From contig NZ_NHPP01000020.1 in the NCBI RefSeq assembly GCF_002838835.1, positions 1-64,000 of the forward strand: DNA of 64,000 nt, given 5' to 3'. Shown here one piece after another: positions 25,339 through 34,003 of the stretch. How positions within the stretch are numbered: the first letter of the stretch is position 1; each line of letters opens with the position of its first letter. Below the pieces are notes generated by a model, which saw nothing but the letters and a program-made list of their open reading frames with translations, had not been told where the DNA came from and did not search any database. The translations under genes and the position numbers were made by a program. Source of the DNA: Siphonobacter sp. SORGH_AS_0500 (GTDB taxonomy: Bacteria; Bacteroidota; Bacteroidia; Cytophagales; Spirosomataceae).

Positions 25339-26307
25339 ATGAAAACGATAGGATTATTTTTTCTGCTCTGGACCACCGCTCTGGCAGCCGAGGCCCAACA
25401 TTTCCGGCTGGAATTATTGAAATGGTATAACCTCAGCGATTCCACCACTCTTCAGAACGATCCCTATTTTGGGGGCTTGTCGGGCATTGAATACGTCCCT
25501 AAACTTGGGAAATGGTATCTGGTAACGGATGGAGCCGATTCCACTCGCCAGAGTTACTTGTTTGAATTTGATTCCTTATTTAATACCTGGAATTACAAAC
25601 GCTGGAAACTCAATAAAATCCATAGTGCCGAGTCGGTTAGATTTGACAAAGCAGATTCTTCGCTGTATTTCACTACTGAATTAGGAGCTGGAAAAACGTA
25701 CGGGGAGTTTCTGAAATTGAAGAAAGACTCAACCGTTCATACGCTGGCCAGCTACCAGGATTTTGAAGACAATAAAGGCTTTGAAGCCATGGCTCTGGAC
25801 AGCAACCGGGTTCTGTGGGGAGCCAGCGAATGGCCCCAAACACCCAATAATCCTTACTGTCAGGTAACCGGATATGGACTGAATCATGGGGATACTTTGG
25901 TTCGGGCCTTATATCCGCTGGACCGGAACGCTTGTGGTTATCCCGATAATGGCATTTCTGAAATGCTACTGGCTCGGGATGGGCAGTTATTATTTCTGGA
26001 AAGATGCTGGACGGGTGAACGCGATCAAAGTAACTATTCCATTCGTCTGTTCACGACTTACATTCCCAAAAACGGCTCTACCGTAGATTCACAGTCAACG
26101 AGTCTACTGGAAAAGAATCCGGTAGAGGTGAACTGGGGCGGTGTTCATCTGGATAATATTGAAGGGATGTCCTGGGGTCCGATTGTTAACGGAAACCGAA
26201 CGCTGGTATTAATTTCGGATAATAATTTCAACAAGTTTGATCGGAATAAAACGCCAGAAAATCGCCAGAAATCTCAGCTAATCATCCTGAAAGTGTTACC
26301 CGATTAA
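25339..26307 (+). CDS. secreted phytase-like esterase-domain protein
   Basis: A 322-residue protein with a signal peptide (LFFLLWTTALAAEA). GGLSGIEYVPKLGKWYLVTDG, NKGFEAMALD and NIEGMSWGPIVNGNRTLVLISDNNFN are repeated features of the 'esterase-like activity of phytase' family, a beta-propeller. Substrate is unknown; members have been linked to phosphate-ester hydrolysis in plants and rhizobia. Monocistronic and convergent with the next gene across a long inverted repeat. Confidence 0.85.
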   Translation: MKTIGLFFLLWTTALAAEAQHFRLELLKWYNLSDSTTLQNDPYFGGLSGIEYVPKLGKWYLVTDGADSTRQSYLFEFDSLFNTWNYKRWKLNKIHSAESVRFDKADSSLYFTTELGAGKTYGEFLKLKKDSTVHTLASYQDFEDNKGFEAMALDSNRVLWGASEWPQTPNNPYCQVTGYGLNHGDTLVRALYPLDRNACGYPDNGISEMLLARDGQLLFLERCWTGERDQSNYSIRLFTTYIPKNGSTVDSQSTSLLEKNPVEVNWGGVHLDNIEGMSWGPIVNGNRTLVLISDNNFNKFDRNKTPENRQKSQLIILKVLPD

Positions 26308-26320
26308 CTTAATAATTCAT

Positions 26321-26416
26321 CGTTTGAGCGTTTGATTTGGGTTAAATGGGTGATAGCGAAGGGTAACTAGTAGCCTCGCTGTTCACTAACTCAACCGATG
26401 GATCAAACGCTCAAAT
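26321..26416. repeat. long inverted repeat between convergent genes
   Basis: TTTGAGCGTTTGAT (26323) and ATCAAACGCTCAAA (26402) are exact 14-base arms. GATAGCGA / CGCTGTTC-like pairing inside extends the hairpin. The arms share the GTTTGA/TCAAAC unit seen at 19003-19160 and 31941-32140. It probably terminates both genes. Confidence 0.65.
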
Positions 26417-26428
26417 CCAATTTTCAAA

Positions 26429-27178
26429 CTATATTTCTTTCAAAGAAGCTTCACGTTCTACTCTTTGCCAAAAAGACTGAATGATTTCCAGACAGTCGTC
26501 AGGTTCTTCCGTCATCCCCATGTGACCCGCTTTTTCCAAAATCAACTGACTGCTATTAGGCGTTAACTGCACCTGTTCCATGGCCTCCTCAGGCTTCACG
26601 GCTTTGTCTTTCATGCCAATAATAAACAACACAGGATACGTCGCCTTCTCCAGCACCTGCCGCCGATCCGGGCGGTCTTTCATCGCCTGCATCCCGGCGA
26701 TGAGGGCTTCTGGTGGCAGTTGAGAGACGTGTGTAATGTGCTCTTCCAGAATACCGGGGTTATTCTCCGCAAATGCATCGCTGTACATATTTTTCACAAA
26801 TCCCTGAAGAAAACCTGCGGGTCCTTTTTCCTTAATTGCGGCTACATTTTTGTCGCGATTGGCTTTTTTTTCTTCCGTATCCGCATAAGCCGTAGAATGA
26901 AACAAGCCTAGTCCTTCTATAAACTCGGGATGTTTTTCGGCCAGAGCCAAGGCTATGTAGCCCCCCATCGAATGACCAATTACCACACCCCGCTCCACGC
27001 CCTGAGAGCGTAGGTCCTTATACACCACATCGGCATATTCGTCAATCGTCTTTAAATCGGATCGGGACGCATAACTGGGGGTTAGTACATTGGTGGCAGG
27101 CCAGAAAGCCGCTTTGATGGTGTCCCAGACTTTAGCATCTTCTCCGTATCCGTGTAATAAAATGAGTGGCGTTATCAT
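26429..27178 (-). CDS. alpha/beta hydrolase
   Basis: A 249-residue cytoplasmic alpha/beta-fold hydrolase. LLHGYGEDAKVWD forms the oxyanion loop, VVIGHSMGGYIAL holds the nucleophile Ser70, IIGMKDKAVKPEEA the acid Asp, and KAGHMGMTEEPD the His. The closest general type is the carboxylesterase/lactonase group, but substrate cannot be read. It is monocistronic. Confidence 0.88.
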   Translation of the reverse strand: MITPLILLHGYGEDAKVWDTIKAAFWPATNVLTPSYASRSDLKTIDEYADVVYKDLRSQGVERGVVIGHSMGGYIALALAEKHPEFIEGLGLFHSTAYADTEEKKANRDKNVAAIKEKGPAGFLQGFVKNMYSDAFAENNPGILEEHITHVSQLPPEALIAGMQAMKDRPDRRQVLEKATYPVLFIIGMKDKAVKPEEAMEQVQLTPNSSQLILEKAGHMGMTEEPDDCLEIIQSFWQRVEREASLKEI

Positions 27179-27221
27179 ATCTTTTCCTTATTAATAGGTT
27201 TGAACAAATTTCCGGAAAGTT

Positions 27222-27269
27222 GTAAAAAAAATACACCCGAAAAAAGATAGGCTCTTTCCCCGGGTGTAC
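27222..27269 (-). terminator. terminator after the membrane lipoprotein gene
   Basis: On the minus strand TACACCCG / CGGGTGTA pair across an AT-rich loop and are followed by eight T's. Confidence 0.85.
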
Positions 27270-27293
27270 GTTGATGAAGTGTGACTGTTATTC

Positions 27294-27950
27294 CTATACG
27301 CTATCTAATAAACCGATCAGCAGGATTACTGCACCAATAACCATCATAATCAAACCAATGATCTGTACAACGTTCACTGGGATAATCAGGAAGATTACGC
27401 CGACTAATAACAGAATCAAACCCACTTTAACGTTCTGGCTTAGTGCGTTTGTTTTGTTAGCTTTTTTCGCTTTAGCCAGTTGCTTCTGCACTTTCTTAGT
27501 GACCAATTTGGTCATCATTTTATTAGCTACTACGCTTTTCTGAGCAGCATTCAGGTTATCTGAACTAGCTTTTTTCTGAATTTTAGCCAGTTTCTTCTGA
27601 ATTACTAGTGCTTGTTTTTCGAACGCAGTACCCTTCGTCTGAGTTACCAGTCTTTCAGAAGCACTGGCAATCATTTCGGGAGTAACTTTAGGTAACGTAA
27701 CAGGCTTTTCAGCAGAAGCGGGTTGATCTGTAGTTTTCGCTACCGCTACTGGAGCCTGCGTTTCTGGCGTTTGCACTGGCGTTACTTCCGTGGCAACCGC
27801 CTCTGAAGTGGCAGGGGTAGTAGTTTTTGCAGCTACCTGACGCTCGTAAGAAGGAGCGGTAGATTTTTGAAATCCTGTCGTTGCAGAGCGATTACAGGAC
27901 GTCAACCATAACATCGACCCGACAGTCGATAACAGTAAGATTTTACGCAT
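27294..27950 (-). CDS. membrane-anchored lipoprotein of unknown function
   Basis: A 218-residue protein. Starting at MRKILLL gives a lipoprotein signal with lipobox LTSC (Cys about 18); the longer frame adds 15 residues without meaning. A Thr/Pro/Ala-rich linker (about 30-100) leads to a lysine- and alanine-rich helical region (AKIQKKASSDNL through KKVQKQLAKAKKANK). The C-terminus has two hydrophobic segments, VGLILLLVGVIFLIIPVNVV and IGLIMMVIGAVILLIGLL. The latter resembles small YqaE/PspC-like hairpins found in Bacteroidota lipoproteins. I do not recognise a function. Confidence 0.65.
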   Translation of the reverse strand: MRKILLLSTVGSMLWLTSCNRSATTGFQKSTAPSYERQVAAKTTTPATSEAVATEVTPVQTPETQAPVAVAKTTDQPASAEKPVTLPKVTPEMIASASERLVTQTKGTAFEKQALVIQKKLAKIQKKASSDNLNAAQKSVVANKMMTKLVTKKVQKQLAKAKKANKTNALSQNVKVGLILLLVGVIFLIIPVNVVQIIGLIMMVIGAVILLIGLLDSV

Positions 27951-28134
27951 AGGGAAAGTTGATTTAAATAGAGTTAATACAGGAAATACAGGCACGGACC
28001 TAAAAAAACGAATGCCCTAGTCGAAACCAGAGCATTACATTTTAACCTACCTGAATTTTTGTTTATCGACTTTCCCAATATGAGGAATTTATTACTCCAA
28101 AAGACGGATCGTTAGTACACCCCGGTAGAAGCTA

Positions 28135-29391
28135 TTACGCAACTTTCTTCATCATAAAGAAAGCCGACCGTTCGAATTTCTCACGGGCATAATTCAGCGA
28201 AATCGTGAATTCCTGTACGCCTTCTTCGGAGGGTAATTCAAACATGGCATCGGTCATGATGGCTTCGCAGATGGAACGCAGCCCCCGAGCTCCCAGTTTG
28301 TATTCATTGGCCTGATCAACGATGTATTCCAATACGTCGTCTTCAAACTGAAGCTGAATTCCCTCCATGTTGAAGAGCTTTTCGTATTGCTTCGTCAAAG
28401 CGTTTTTAGGCTCCGTCAGAATTTTACGAAGGGTAAATTTGTCCAATGGGTCCAGCGAAGTAATGACTGGCAAACGTCCCAGCAATTCAGGAATCAGGCC
28501 ATAAGACTTCAAATCCTGGTGGTTAACCATCCGCAGTAATTGCTGAGATTCGAGCAAACGAGACGTATTGTCGTCTTTTGTGAATCCAATCGGGCGAGTA
28601 TTCAGACGCTTCGAGATGTGACGTTGTACGCCGTCGAAAGCTCCACCGCAAATAAAGAGAATGTGTTCGGTATTAATCGGAACCAGTTTCTGTTCGGGGT
28701 GCTTGCGACCACCCTGAGGAGGAACGTTAACGATTGACCCTTCCAGTAACTTCAATAAAGCCTGTTGAACACCTTCGCCAGATACATCACGGGTAATGCT
28801 TGGGTTATCCGACTTACGGGCAATTTTATCGATTTCATCAATGTAGACAATACCGCGTTCGGCTGCTTCAACGTCGTAATCAGCAGCCTGAAGTAAACGG
28901 CTCAGAATGCTCTCCACGTCTTCGCCTACGTAACCAGCTTCGGTAATAACTGTGGCATCGGCTACGGCGAAAGGCACCTGAAGAATTTTAGCAATGGTAC
29001 GAGCCAGGTACGTCTTACCCGTACCCGTCTCTCCTACCATGATGACATTGGATTTCTCAATGTAAATGTCATCGTTGGTTTTCTGTTGCTGTAAACGCTT
29101 GTAATGGTTATATACGGCTACACTCAGTACTTTCTTGGCATCGTCCTGACCAATCACGTACTGGTCCATGAACTTTTTGATTTCCTGCGGCTTGGGTACT
29201 TTTAGAATTTGAAACGCTGGTTGGGGTTCTTTTTTCTTCACGGGCTGTTTAACGCCCAGTTCCTCCTGCACCAATTCAAACCCCTGCTCAATACAGAAGT
29301 TACAAATCAGAGCGTCCATTCCTGATAATAATAAATCTACATCCTTCTTTTTTCGCCCACAAAACGAGCACGTACTTGCATCCATTCGCAT
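28135..29391 (-). CDS. clpX: ATP-dependent Clp protease ATP-binding subunit ClpX
   Basis: A 418-residue AAA+ unfoldase that feeds proteins to ClpP. The N-terminal zinc-binding domain CSFCGRKKKDVDLL...CNFC is complete. Walker A is GETGTGKT, Walker B is GIVYIDEIDKIA, and the ClpP-binding IGF loop is in NTRPIGFTKDD. Sensor regions and the C-terminal ELGARGLR block are intact. It lies 21 bases after the acyltransferase gene on the same strand and has no obvious promoter of its own, so transcription probably comes through that gene. Confidence 0.98.
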   Translation of the reverse strand: MRMDASTCSFCGRKKKDVDLLLSGMDALICNFCIEQGFELVQEELGVKQPVKKKEPQPAFQILKVPKPQEIKKFMDQYVIGQDDAKKVLSVAVYNHYKRLQQQKTNDDIYIEKSNVIMVGETGTGKTYLARTIAKILQVPFAVADATVITEAGYVGEDVESILSRLLQAADYDVEAAERGIVYIDEIDKIARKSDNPSITRDVSGEGVQQALLKLLEGSIVNVPPQGGRKHPEQKLVPINTEHILFICGGAFDGVQRHISKRLNTRPIGFTKDDNTSRLLESQQLLRMVNHQDLKSYGLIPELLGRLPVITSLDPLDKFTLRKILTEPKNALTKQYEKLFNMEGIQLQFEDDVLEYIVDQANEYKLGARGLRSICEAIMTDAMFELPSEEGVQEFTISLNYAREKFERSAFFMMKKVA

Positions 29392-29412
29392 GTCTTTCTC
29401 AGGTGATACTAT

Positions 29413-30504
29413 CTATTTTTTTGCCGACTGTTTAGCACTCCCTCTGGACCATTTGACAATGGGCATCTCTACATTCTTGTGGATTTTCCAGCTTAGCCAG
29501 AAAATTAGTAACATAAGACCCATGTCTGCCATTCCGAGAGCCCAAACCGAAGAAAAGCCAGCCTTGAAAAGTAATTTATTCGCAAAAACAATGACGGGGA
29601 AGTGCATCAGATAAATCACGTAAGAAGCATCTCCCAGGTGAATCAGCAAATTTGGAACCCGATACGCGTGAGAACGATCGGCTTCCACAAATCCCCAAAC
29701 TATCAATAGTGAAGGTATACCCAGATTCCAAACGCGAGTCATATCGCCTCCCGTTCGGGGTGCCAGATAAAAAGCTGCTAAAAGCCCAATCAAAATTACT
29801 AACCAAAACTGATTCAAGCGGAATCTTTTGTGGAGATAATAAACCGAAACTCCGAAAAGAAATTCCAAATTAATGGGACTTAATAAAAAAAATCTGACGA
29901 TGCCACTGCCAAAAAGCCACCCGTGGGAAAAGATGTAAAAGGAATTAACAATGGTTCCCAGGGTTAAAGTTACTAAAATCCAGGCAGAATGCCGGGACAC
30001 TAGTAATAAGGCAAATAACAGATAGAAATATATTTCGTGCGATAATGTCCAGGTAACGGCATCCAGTGCAATATGTTCTGGATATAAAGTCAACGTTTTT
30101 ATTAAGTTAATCCAGTCAAACGGATAAGCATCGGCCACTAACGCGGGTTGTAATTTTTGAATGGCGAGCATTGCCAATAATAAAGGCACCACGAAAAACC
30201 AGTAAACGGGATATACCCGATAGAACCTTTTTTCAAGATAAGGAACCAGTTCACGAGGCTGATTAATGTATTTGGCACTGGTATGAGCAATGATGAAACC
30301 GCTAATGACAAAAAACAGATCGACGCCCGCATAACCAATGTTAAACCAGTCAAAAAGAAAGGTCTGCTGATAGGTACGGGAGATGTTTTCGGAAATATGA
30401 TATAAAGTAACGGCGATGGCTGCTAAACCCCTCAGCATTTGAATAGAGTTATAACGAACGACAGCATTACTCAACGTTGAAGGGCTCAAGGGGACGGAAC
30501 TCAT
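29413..30504 (-). CDS. OafA/YrhL-type membrane acyltransferase
   Basis: A 363-residue acyltransferase-3 family protein with about ten membrane segments. The N-terminal motif LRGLAAIAVTLYHI carries the conserved His, followed by YAGVDLFFVISGFIIAH. Such enzymes O-acetylate surface sugars. There is no periplasmic SGNH domain. It sits between clpP and clpX, where no acyltransferase normally occurs, and is separated from clpP by a strong terminator. Confidence 0.9.
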   Translation of the reverse strand: MSSVPLSPSTLSNAVVRYNSIQMLRGLAAIAVTLYHISENISRTYQQTFLFDWFNIGYAGVDLFFVISGFIIAHTSAKYINQPRELVPYLEKRFYRVYPVYWFFVVPLLLAMLAIQKLQPALVADAYPFDWINLIKTLTLYPEHIALDAVTWTLSHEIYFYLLFALLLVSRHSAWILVTLTLGTIVNSFYIFSHGWLFGSGIVRFFLLSPINLEFLFGVSVYYLHKRFRLNQFWLVILIGLLAAFYLAPRTGGDMTRVWNLGIPSLLIVWGFVEADRSHAYRVPNLLIHLGDASYVIYLMHFPVIVFANKLLFKAGFSSVWALGMADMGLMLLIFWLSWKIHKNVEMPIVKWSRGSAKQSAKK

Positions 30505-30596
30505 GGGTTTGAAATAAACTAGAATTTGCGTGGGTTAAGGGCTTTTATATAAAGTCTATAGTATTCTACTTATTTCCTACTCATTTGTTTTTTTCA

Positions 30597-30604
30597 CAAA
30601 GATA
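30597..30604 (-). promoter_or_regulatory. candidate promoter -7 element for acyltransferase-clpX
   Basis: TATCTTTG on the minus strand fits TAnnTTTG. It sits immediately after the clpP terminator tail and about 93 bases before the acyltransferase start. Confidence 0.4.
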
Positions 30605-30608
30605 TAAA

Positions 30609-30641
30609 AATCCCCCGACCTCTTCGAGAAGCCGGGGGATT
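30609..30641 (-). terminator. terminator after clpP
   Basis: AATCCCCCGGC / CGGGGGATT stem with a short loop and a following TTTTT on the minus strand. Confidence 0.9.
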
Positions 30642-30661
30642 CGTTTACCAGGGGTATTCAC

Positions 30662-31357
30662 CTATTTTTCACGGTGTAGTACTTCATCAATTAAACCATA
30701 GGCTTTCGCTTCGTCAGCACGGAACCATTTATCACGATCTGAATCAACTTCGATTTGCTCCTTGGTTTGTCCGGTATGGTTCGCCAGGATCGTGTATAAT
30801 TCATCCCGAAGTTTCACGATTTCGCGAGCCGTGATTTCAATATCTACCGACTGTCCCTGAGCACCACCACTGGGTTGGTGAATCATTACCCGGGCGTGGG
30901 GAAGAGCCGAGCGTTTGCCCGCTGCACCACCGGCCAGTAATACTGCTCCCATCGAAGCCGCTAAGCTCGTACAAATGGTTGCTACGTCAGGACGGATATA
31001 CTGCATGGTGTCATAAATACCCAGACCGGCGTATACAGAACCACCGGGCGAGTTAATATACATCATAATATCCCGCTTGGAATCAGCTGATTCGAGGAAT
31101 AGCATCTGAGCTACTACAATGTTAGCAATACTATCGTCTACGGGCGTTCCAAAAAAGATGATACGGTCGGCCATTAAGCGGGAAAATACGTCTACTTCAC
31201 GGAAAGGCATGGGACGCTCTTCGATCACGGCACGGGTCATGTTTTCAATGTGATGGCTAGCTGCTCCTCCTACTTGTTGCAGGTAACGATCAACAGATAA
31301 GCCATTCAGACCACGGTGGTGTACGGCGTATTTACGGAATTCTTCAGCGTTCAACAT
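30662..31357 (-). CDS. clpP: ATP-dependent Clp protease proteolytic subunit
   Basis: A 231-residue serine protease that forms the Clp barrel. I start at [14 protein letters not shown]; the 24-residue extension upstream lacks family character. Catalytic residues are Ser135 (LAASMGA), His160 (VMIHQPSGG) and Asp209 (DSDRDKW). INSPGGSV is the oxyanion-region motif. Its length of 231 includes a propeptide of about 20-30 residues, typical of Bacteroidota ClpP. It should work with ClpX, encoded just downstream. Confidence 0.98.
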   Translation of the reverse strand: MLNAEEFRKYAVHHRGLNGLSVDRYLQQVGGAASHHIENMTRAVIEERPMPFREVDVFSRLMADRIIFFGTPVDDSIANIVVAQMLFLESADSKRDIMMYINSPGGSVYAGLGIYDTMQYIRPDVATICTSLAASMGAVLLAGGAAGKRSALPHARVMIHQPSGGAQGQSVDIEITAREIVKLRDELYTILANHTGQTKEQIEVDSDRDKWFRADEAKAYGLIDEVLHREK

Positions 31358-31585
31358 GTAATTAGCGTTTGTATTAATTAGTTTCTGATTCTTTATATTG
31401 CCGAACCAGGAATGTACGAATCTGTTCACTGAAATCTAAAAAAACAAATCCAGCGAAAAAACAGACGATTTCTGGCCGAAATTCTGACATTCTGTCCGAT
31501 CTTTTAACTGGTACAAAGTTGCTAGCATCCGCAACAATCTGTCGTTGAAATTTCCGGTAATTCATCGGAATAACTTGAGATCTCC

Positions 31586-31942
31586 ATGAAAATTCACGAA
31601 AAAATACGGACACTTCGCCTTGAAAAAGGCTATTCCCAGGAAGCTATGGCCGAGGAATTACACATTTCAACTACGGCCTATGGAGATATGGAACGAGGGA
31701 AAACTGAACTGACGATCAGTCGGCTGGAGCAGGTATTACAGATTCTAGGAACCCAGACAGAAGTCTTTTTCAATCCAAATTCCAGCGAAAAAATTCTGCT
31801 GGAAAATGAGAAACTTCGGATAGAAAACGAAAAGCTAAAACAGGAGAATCGATACTTAAGGGAAAAATTTGAAGAACGTGTTTTGTCTGAGCTCTACCGA
31901 ATCGGTGCTGCCACCCGCCGCGAACCCATTGGATTTAAATAA
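31586..31942 (+). CDS. XRE-family HTH regulator with coiled-coil tail
   Basis: A 118-residue DNA-binding protein. The helix-turn-helix runs from IRTLRLEKGYSQEAMAEELHISTTAYGDMERGKTEL (about 7-42). From residue 70 the heptad-like LLENEKLRIENEKLKQEN is a strong coiled coil for dimerisation. It has no protease or ligand domain. It is transcribed divergently from clpP and convergently towards tig, breaking the usual tig-clpP-clpX order. A role in regulating clp genes is an inference from location only. Confidence 0.8.
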   Translation: MKIHEKIRTLRLEKGYSQEAMAEELHISTTAYGDMERGKTELTISRLEQVLQILGTQTEVFFNPNSSEKILLENEKLRIENEKLKQENRYLREKFEERVLSELYRIGAATRREPIGFK

Positions 31943-32063
31943 GTTTGAGGAAGTTTGACATGCGTTTGCTGTTTGAAAGTATGGATGACGGCGAGATTTA
32001 GCAACTGCTCTAATACTCAAACGATTTTTTATCAAACACTCAGTCGATACTCAAACCCAGTAA

Positions 32064-32120
32064 CGAAAAAAGGTTTGAAGTGGTAACGTATCCTAACGTT
32101 CCAACTTCAAACCTTTTCAA
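32064..32120. terminator. bidirectional terminator between the XRE gene and tig
   Basis: AAAAGGTTTGAAGT / ACTTCAAACCTTTT arms around a 25-base loop. The gap from 31943 to 32143 carries further GTTTGA/TCAAAC repeats similar to those at 19003-19160. Confidence 0.75.
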
Positions 32121-32143
32121 TCTATACTCAAACTTTCTAATGC

Positions 32144-33463
32144 TTACTCAGCTAAACCCGACTTTGCTTTGAAGCTTTCTACGTCGATGGGTTGTGCATT
32201 GGTTTTAACCTGAGTCAGGATGAAGTCCATCGTTTTGCCACCGTATACGCGGTTAAACACGTTCATGTAGTTCTGACCCTTGTTTTCCTGGAGGTAGTTC
32301 TGAGCAACTTTTTTGATTACATCGCCCATTCCGTTGTCATCACCGTAGATACCGAATTGCTGACGAACCATTGCTTCTGCGTACGTATTTACGTCTTCTG
32401 CTTCTACTTTGATATCAGCCGCTTCAGCAACTTTGTTACGGATCAGCGTCCAGCGAAGATCACTAGCGAATTTGTCGAAATCTTTCTCAACTTCTTCTTC
32501 CGTGATTTCACCCTGATTTGTTTCCAGTAACCACTGCTTCAGGAATTCGTTAGGCAGTTCGATCTGAACGTTTTCCAACAACATTTTTTGAATGTCGTCA
32601 CGTAACAGGAACTCTGCTTCACGCTTGTAGTTTTCCTGAATAATCTTAGTCAGTTCCGTTTTGAATTCCTCTTCGGAAGAGACTTTTCCAGGGCCTAATA
32701 CTTTATCAAAAAACTCCTGATTCAGTTCAGCTTCCTGATTACGGGTAATGTCTTCAATCGTGAACTCAAATTCACCAGAAAGATCCTCACGGCTCGTCGC
32801 CAGTTTCAGACCATTCGCATCGGCGAATAATTTTTGAATATCGAATGTCAGAACTTCGTCTTTTTTCTTACCTAAGAACCAACCTAATGCTTCTTCCGTC
32901 AATTTGTCCGTAGGGATGGCCGATTTCTCTGTGTACTCCCCTTGTTTGAACGTTCCGTATACGAGGTCGCCAGCGGCTACTTCTTCTACGTGAGCGTGTT
33001 CGCCCGTACGTTTTTTCAGGTCAGCCAAGGTATCTTCGTATTCTTTCTCACCCGCCTGGATTTCAAAGGCATTAACTTCAGGAAGTTTCGTAAAGTCAAT
33101 GTCAAAATCAGAAGCCAGACCTAAGTTGTAAACAAATTCGAATTCTTTCTGCGTATCCCAATCGATTCCGTTAGCCTTCTCACGGTCGGGCATAGGATCA
33201 CCTACTACTAATAACTTAGATTCACGCAGGTAATCATTTACTGCTTTGGAAAGCGTCTCGTTCACTTCATCTACGAGGATGCTTTTTCCGTATAAACGCT
33301 GAATAACCGAAGCAGGAACTTTACCAGGACGGAATCCTTTGATGTTCGCTTGTTTCGTATATTCTTTGATTTTCTTATCTACCTGAGGCTGATAGTCTGC
33401 GGGAGTTAACGCAATTTTCAGAGAAGCTTCGGTAGTGCTGCTTTTGTCGAGCGTAATGTTCAT
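32144..33463 (-). CDS. tig: trigger factor chaperone
   Basis: A 439-residue ribosome-bound chaperone and peptidyl-prolyl isomerase-type fold. The ribosome-binding tail is seen in ANIKGFRPGKVPASVIQRLYGKS (family signature GFRxGKxP). The middle FKBP-like region is diverged (AAGDLVYGTFKQGEYTE), and the C-terminal helical arms follow (NEFLKQWLLETN). Divergence of the PPIase domain is common in Bacteroidota. It is transcribed towards clpP and clpX, in the usual order. Confidence 0.95.
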   Translation of the reverse strand: MNITLDKSSTTEASLKIALTPADYQPQVDKKIKEYTKQANIKGFRPGKVPASVIQRLYGKSILVDEVNETLSKAVNDYLRESKLLVVGDPMPDREKANGIDWDTQKEFEFVYNLGLASDFDIDFTKLPEVNAFEIQAGEKEYEDTLADLKKRTGEHAHVEEVAAGDLVYGTFKQGEYTEKSAIPTDKLTEEALGWFLGKKKDEVLTFDIQKLFADANGLKLATSREDLSGEFEFTIEDITRNQEAELNQEFFDKVLGPGKVSSEEEFKTELTKIIQENYKREAEFLLRDDIQKMLLENVQIELPNEFLKQWLLETNQGEITEEEVEKDFDKFASDLRWTLIRNKVAEAADIKVEAEDVNTYAEAMVRQQFGIYGDDNGMGDVIKKVAQNYLQENKGQNYMNVFNRVYGGKTMDFILTQVKTNAQPIDVESFKAKSGLAE

Positions 33464-33560
33464 GTTGATCTAGAATCGAAATCCGTATCTGAGTCTATTT
33501 GCTCTTAAACGTAAGTCAGATATGAAATGAATACGGAAATTAAAGAATACAAATGGACTA

Positions 33561-33600
33561 AAAATTAAAAAAACCCTCAGAATCAGGGACTCTGAGGGCT
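33561..33600 (-). terminator. terminator after tRNA-Leu
   Basis: CCCTCAGA / TCTGAGGG stem, then a T run on the minus strand (AAAATTAAAAAAA on the plus strand). It lies 38 bases after the tRNA end and before tig. Confidence 0.88.
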
Positions 33601-33637
33601 AAATCACCTGCTGCACTCAGCATCGGTTTTTTCTACG

Positions 33638-33719
33638 TACGGACGGGGGGACTCGAACCCCCACGCCTTGCGACACTAGATCCTAAGTCTAGCACGTCTA
33701 CCAATTCCGCCACGTCCGT
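33638..33719 (-). tRNA. tRNA-Leu(UAG)
   Basis: An 82-base class II tRNA. The acceptor stem ACGGACG/CGTCCGT is perfect. The D arm has GGCGGAATTGGTAGAC, the anticodon stem CTAGA/TCTAG encloses the loop CTTAGGA with anticodon TAG (reads CUA and related CUN codons), a long variable arm GTGTCGCAAGGCGTG follows, and the T arm is GGGGGTTCGAGTCCCCC. The discriminator is A, and CCA is not encoded. The terminator is at 33561-33600, and the promoter at 33783-33813. Confidence 0.97.
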
Positions 33720-33782
33720 ATAACCTGGGATCTTCCGTTTCAAAGTCGAATCTGCAACAGACCTTCCTTTGATTTCGGAACG

Positions 33783-33813
33783 CAAAGGTAAGCTCTTATT
33801 TTACCTTTGTCAA
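33783..33813 (-). promoter_or_regulatory. promoter of tRNA-Leu
   Basis: On the minus strand TTG (33813-33811, in TTGACA), 20 bases, then TACCTTTG (33790-33783). This is an exact match to the Bacteroidota consensus TTG-N19-21-TAnnTTTG, about 64 bases before the mature tRNA. Confidence 0.8.
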
Positions 33814-34003
33814 TACCTTTTCACACTTTCTTATAATTTTTATTTCAAGTCGCTAATGTTACCATTCTGTTATATATATTAGTTCTATGATGTTTTCTCC
33901 GTTAGAATACTTCACTACCTTAATCCCCAAAAACTGAAGAGTTGTTCTTCTTTGTAATAAAAGACTTAACCCTTCTTCAATCCCATTTGATAACAGGGTG
34001 CTA

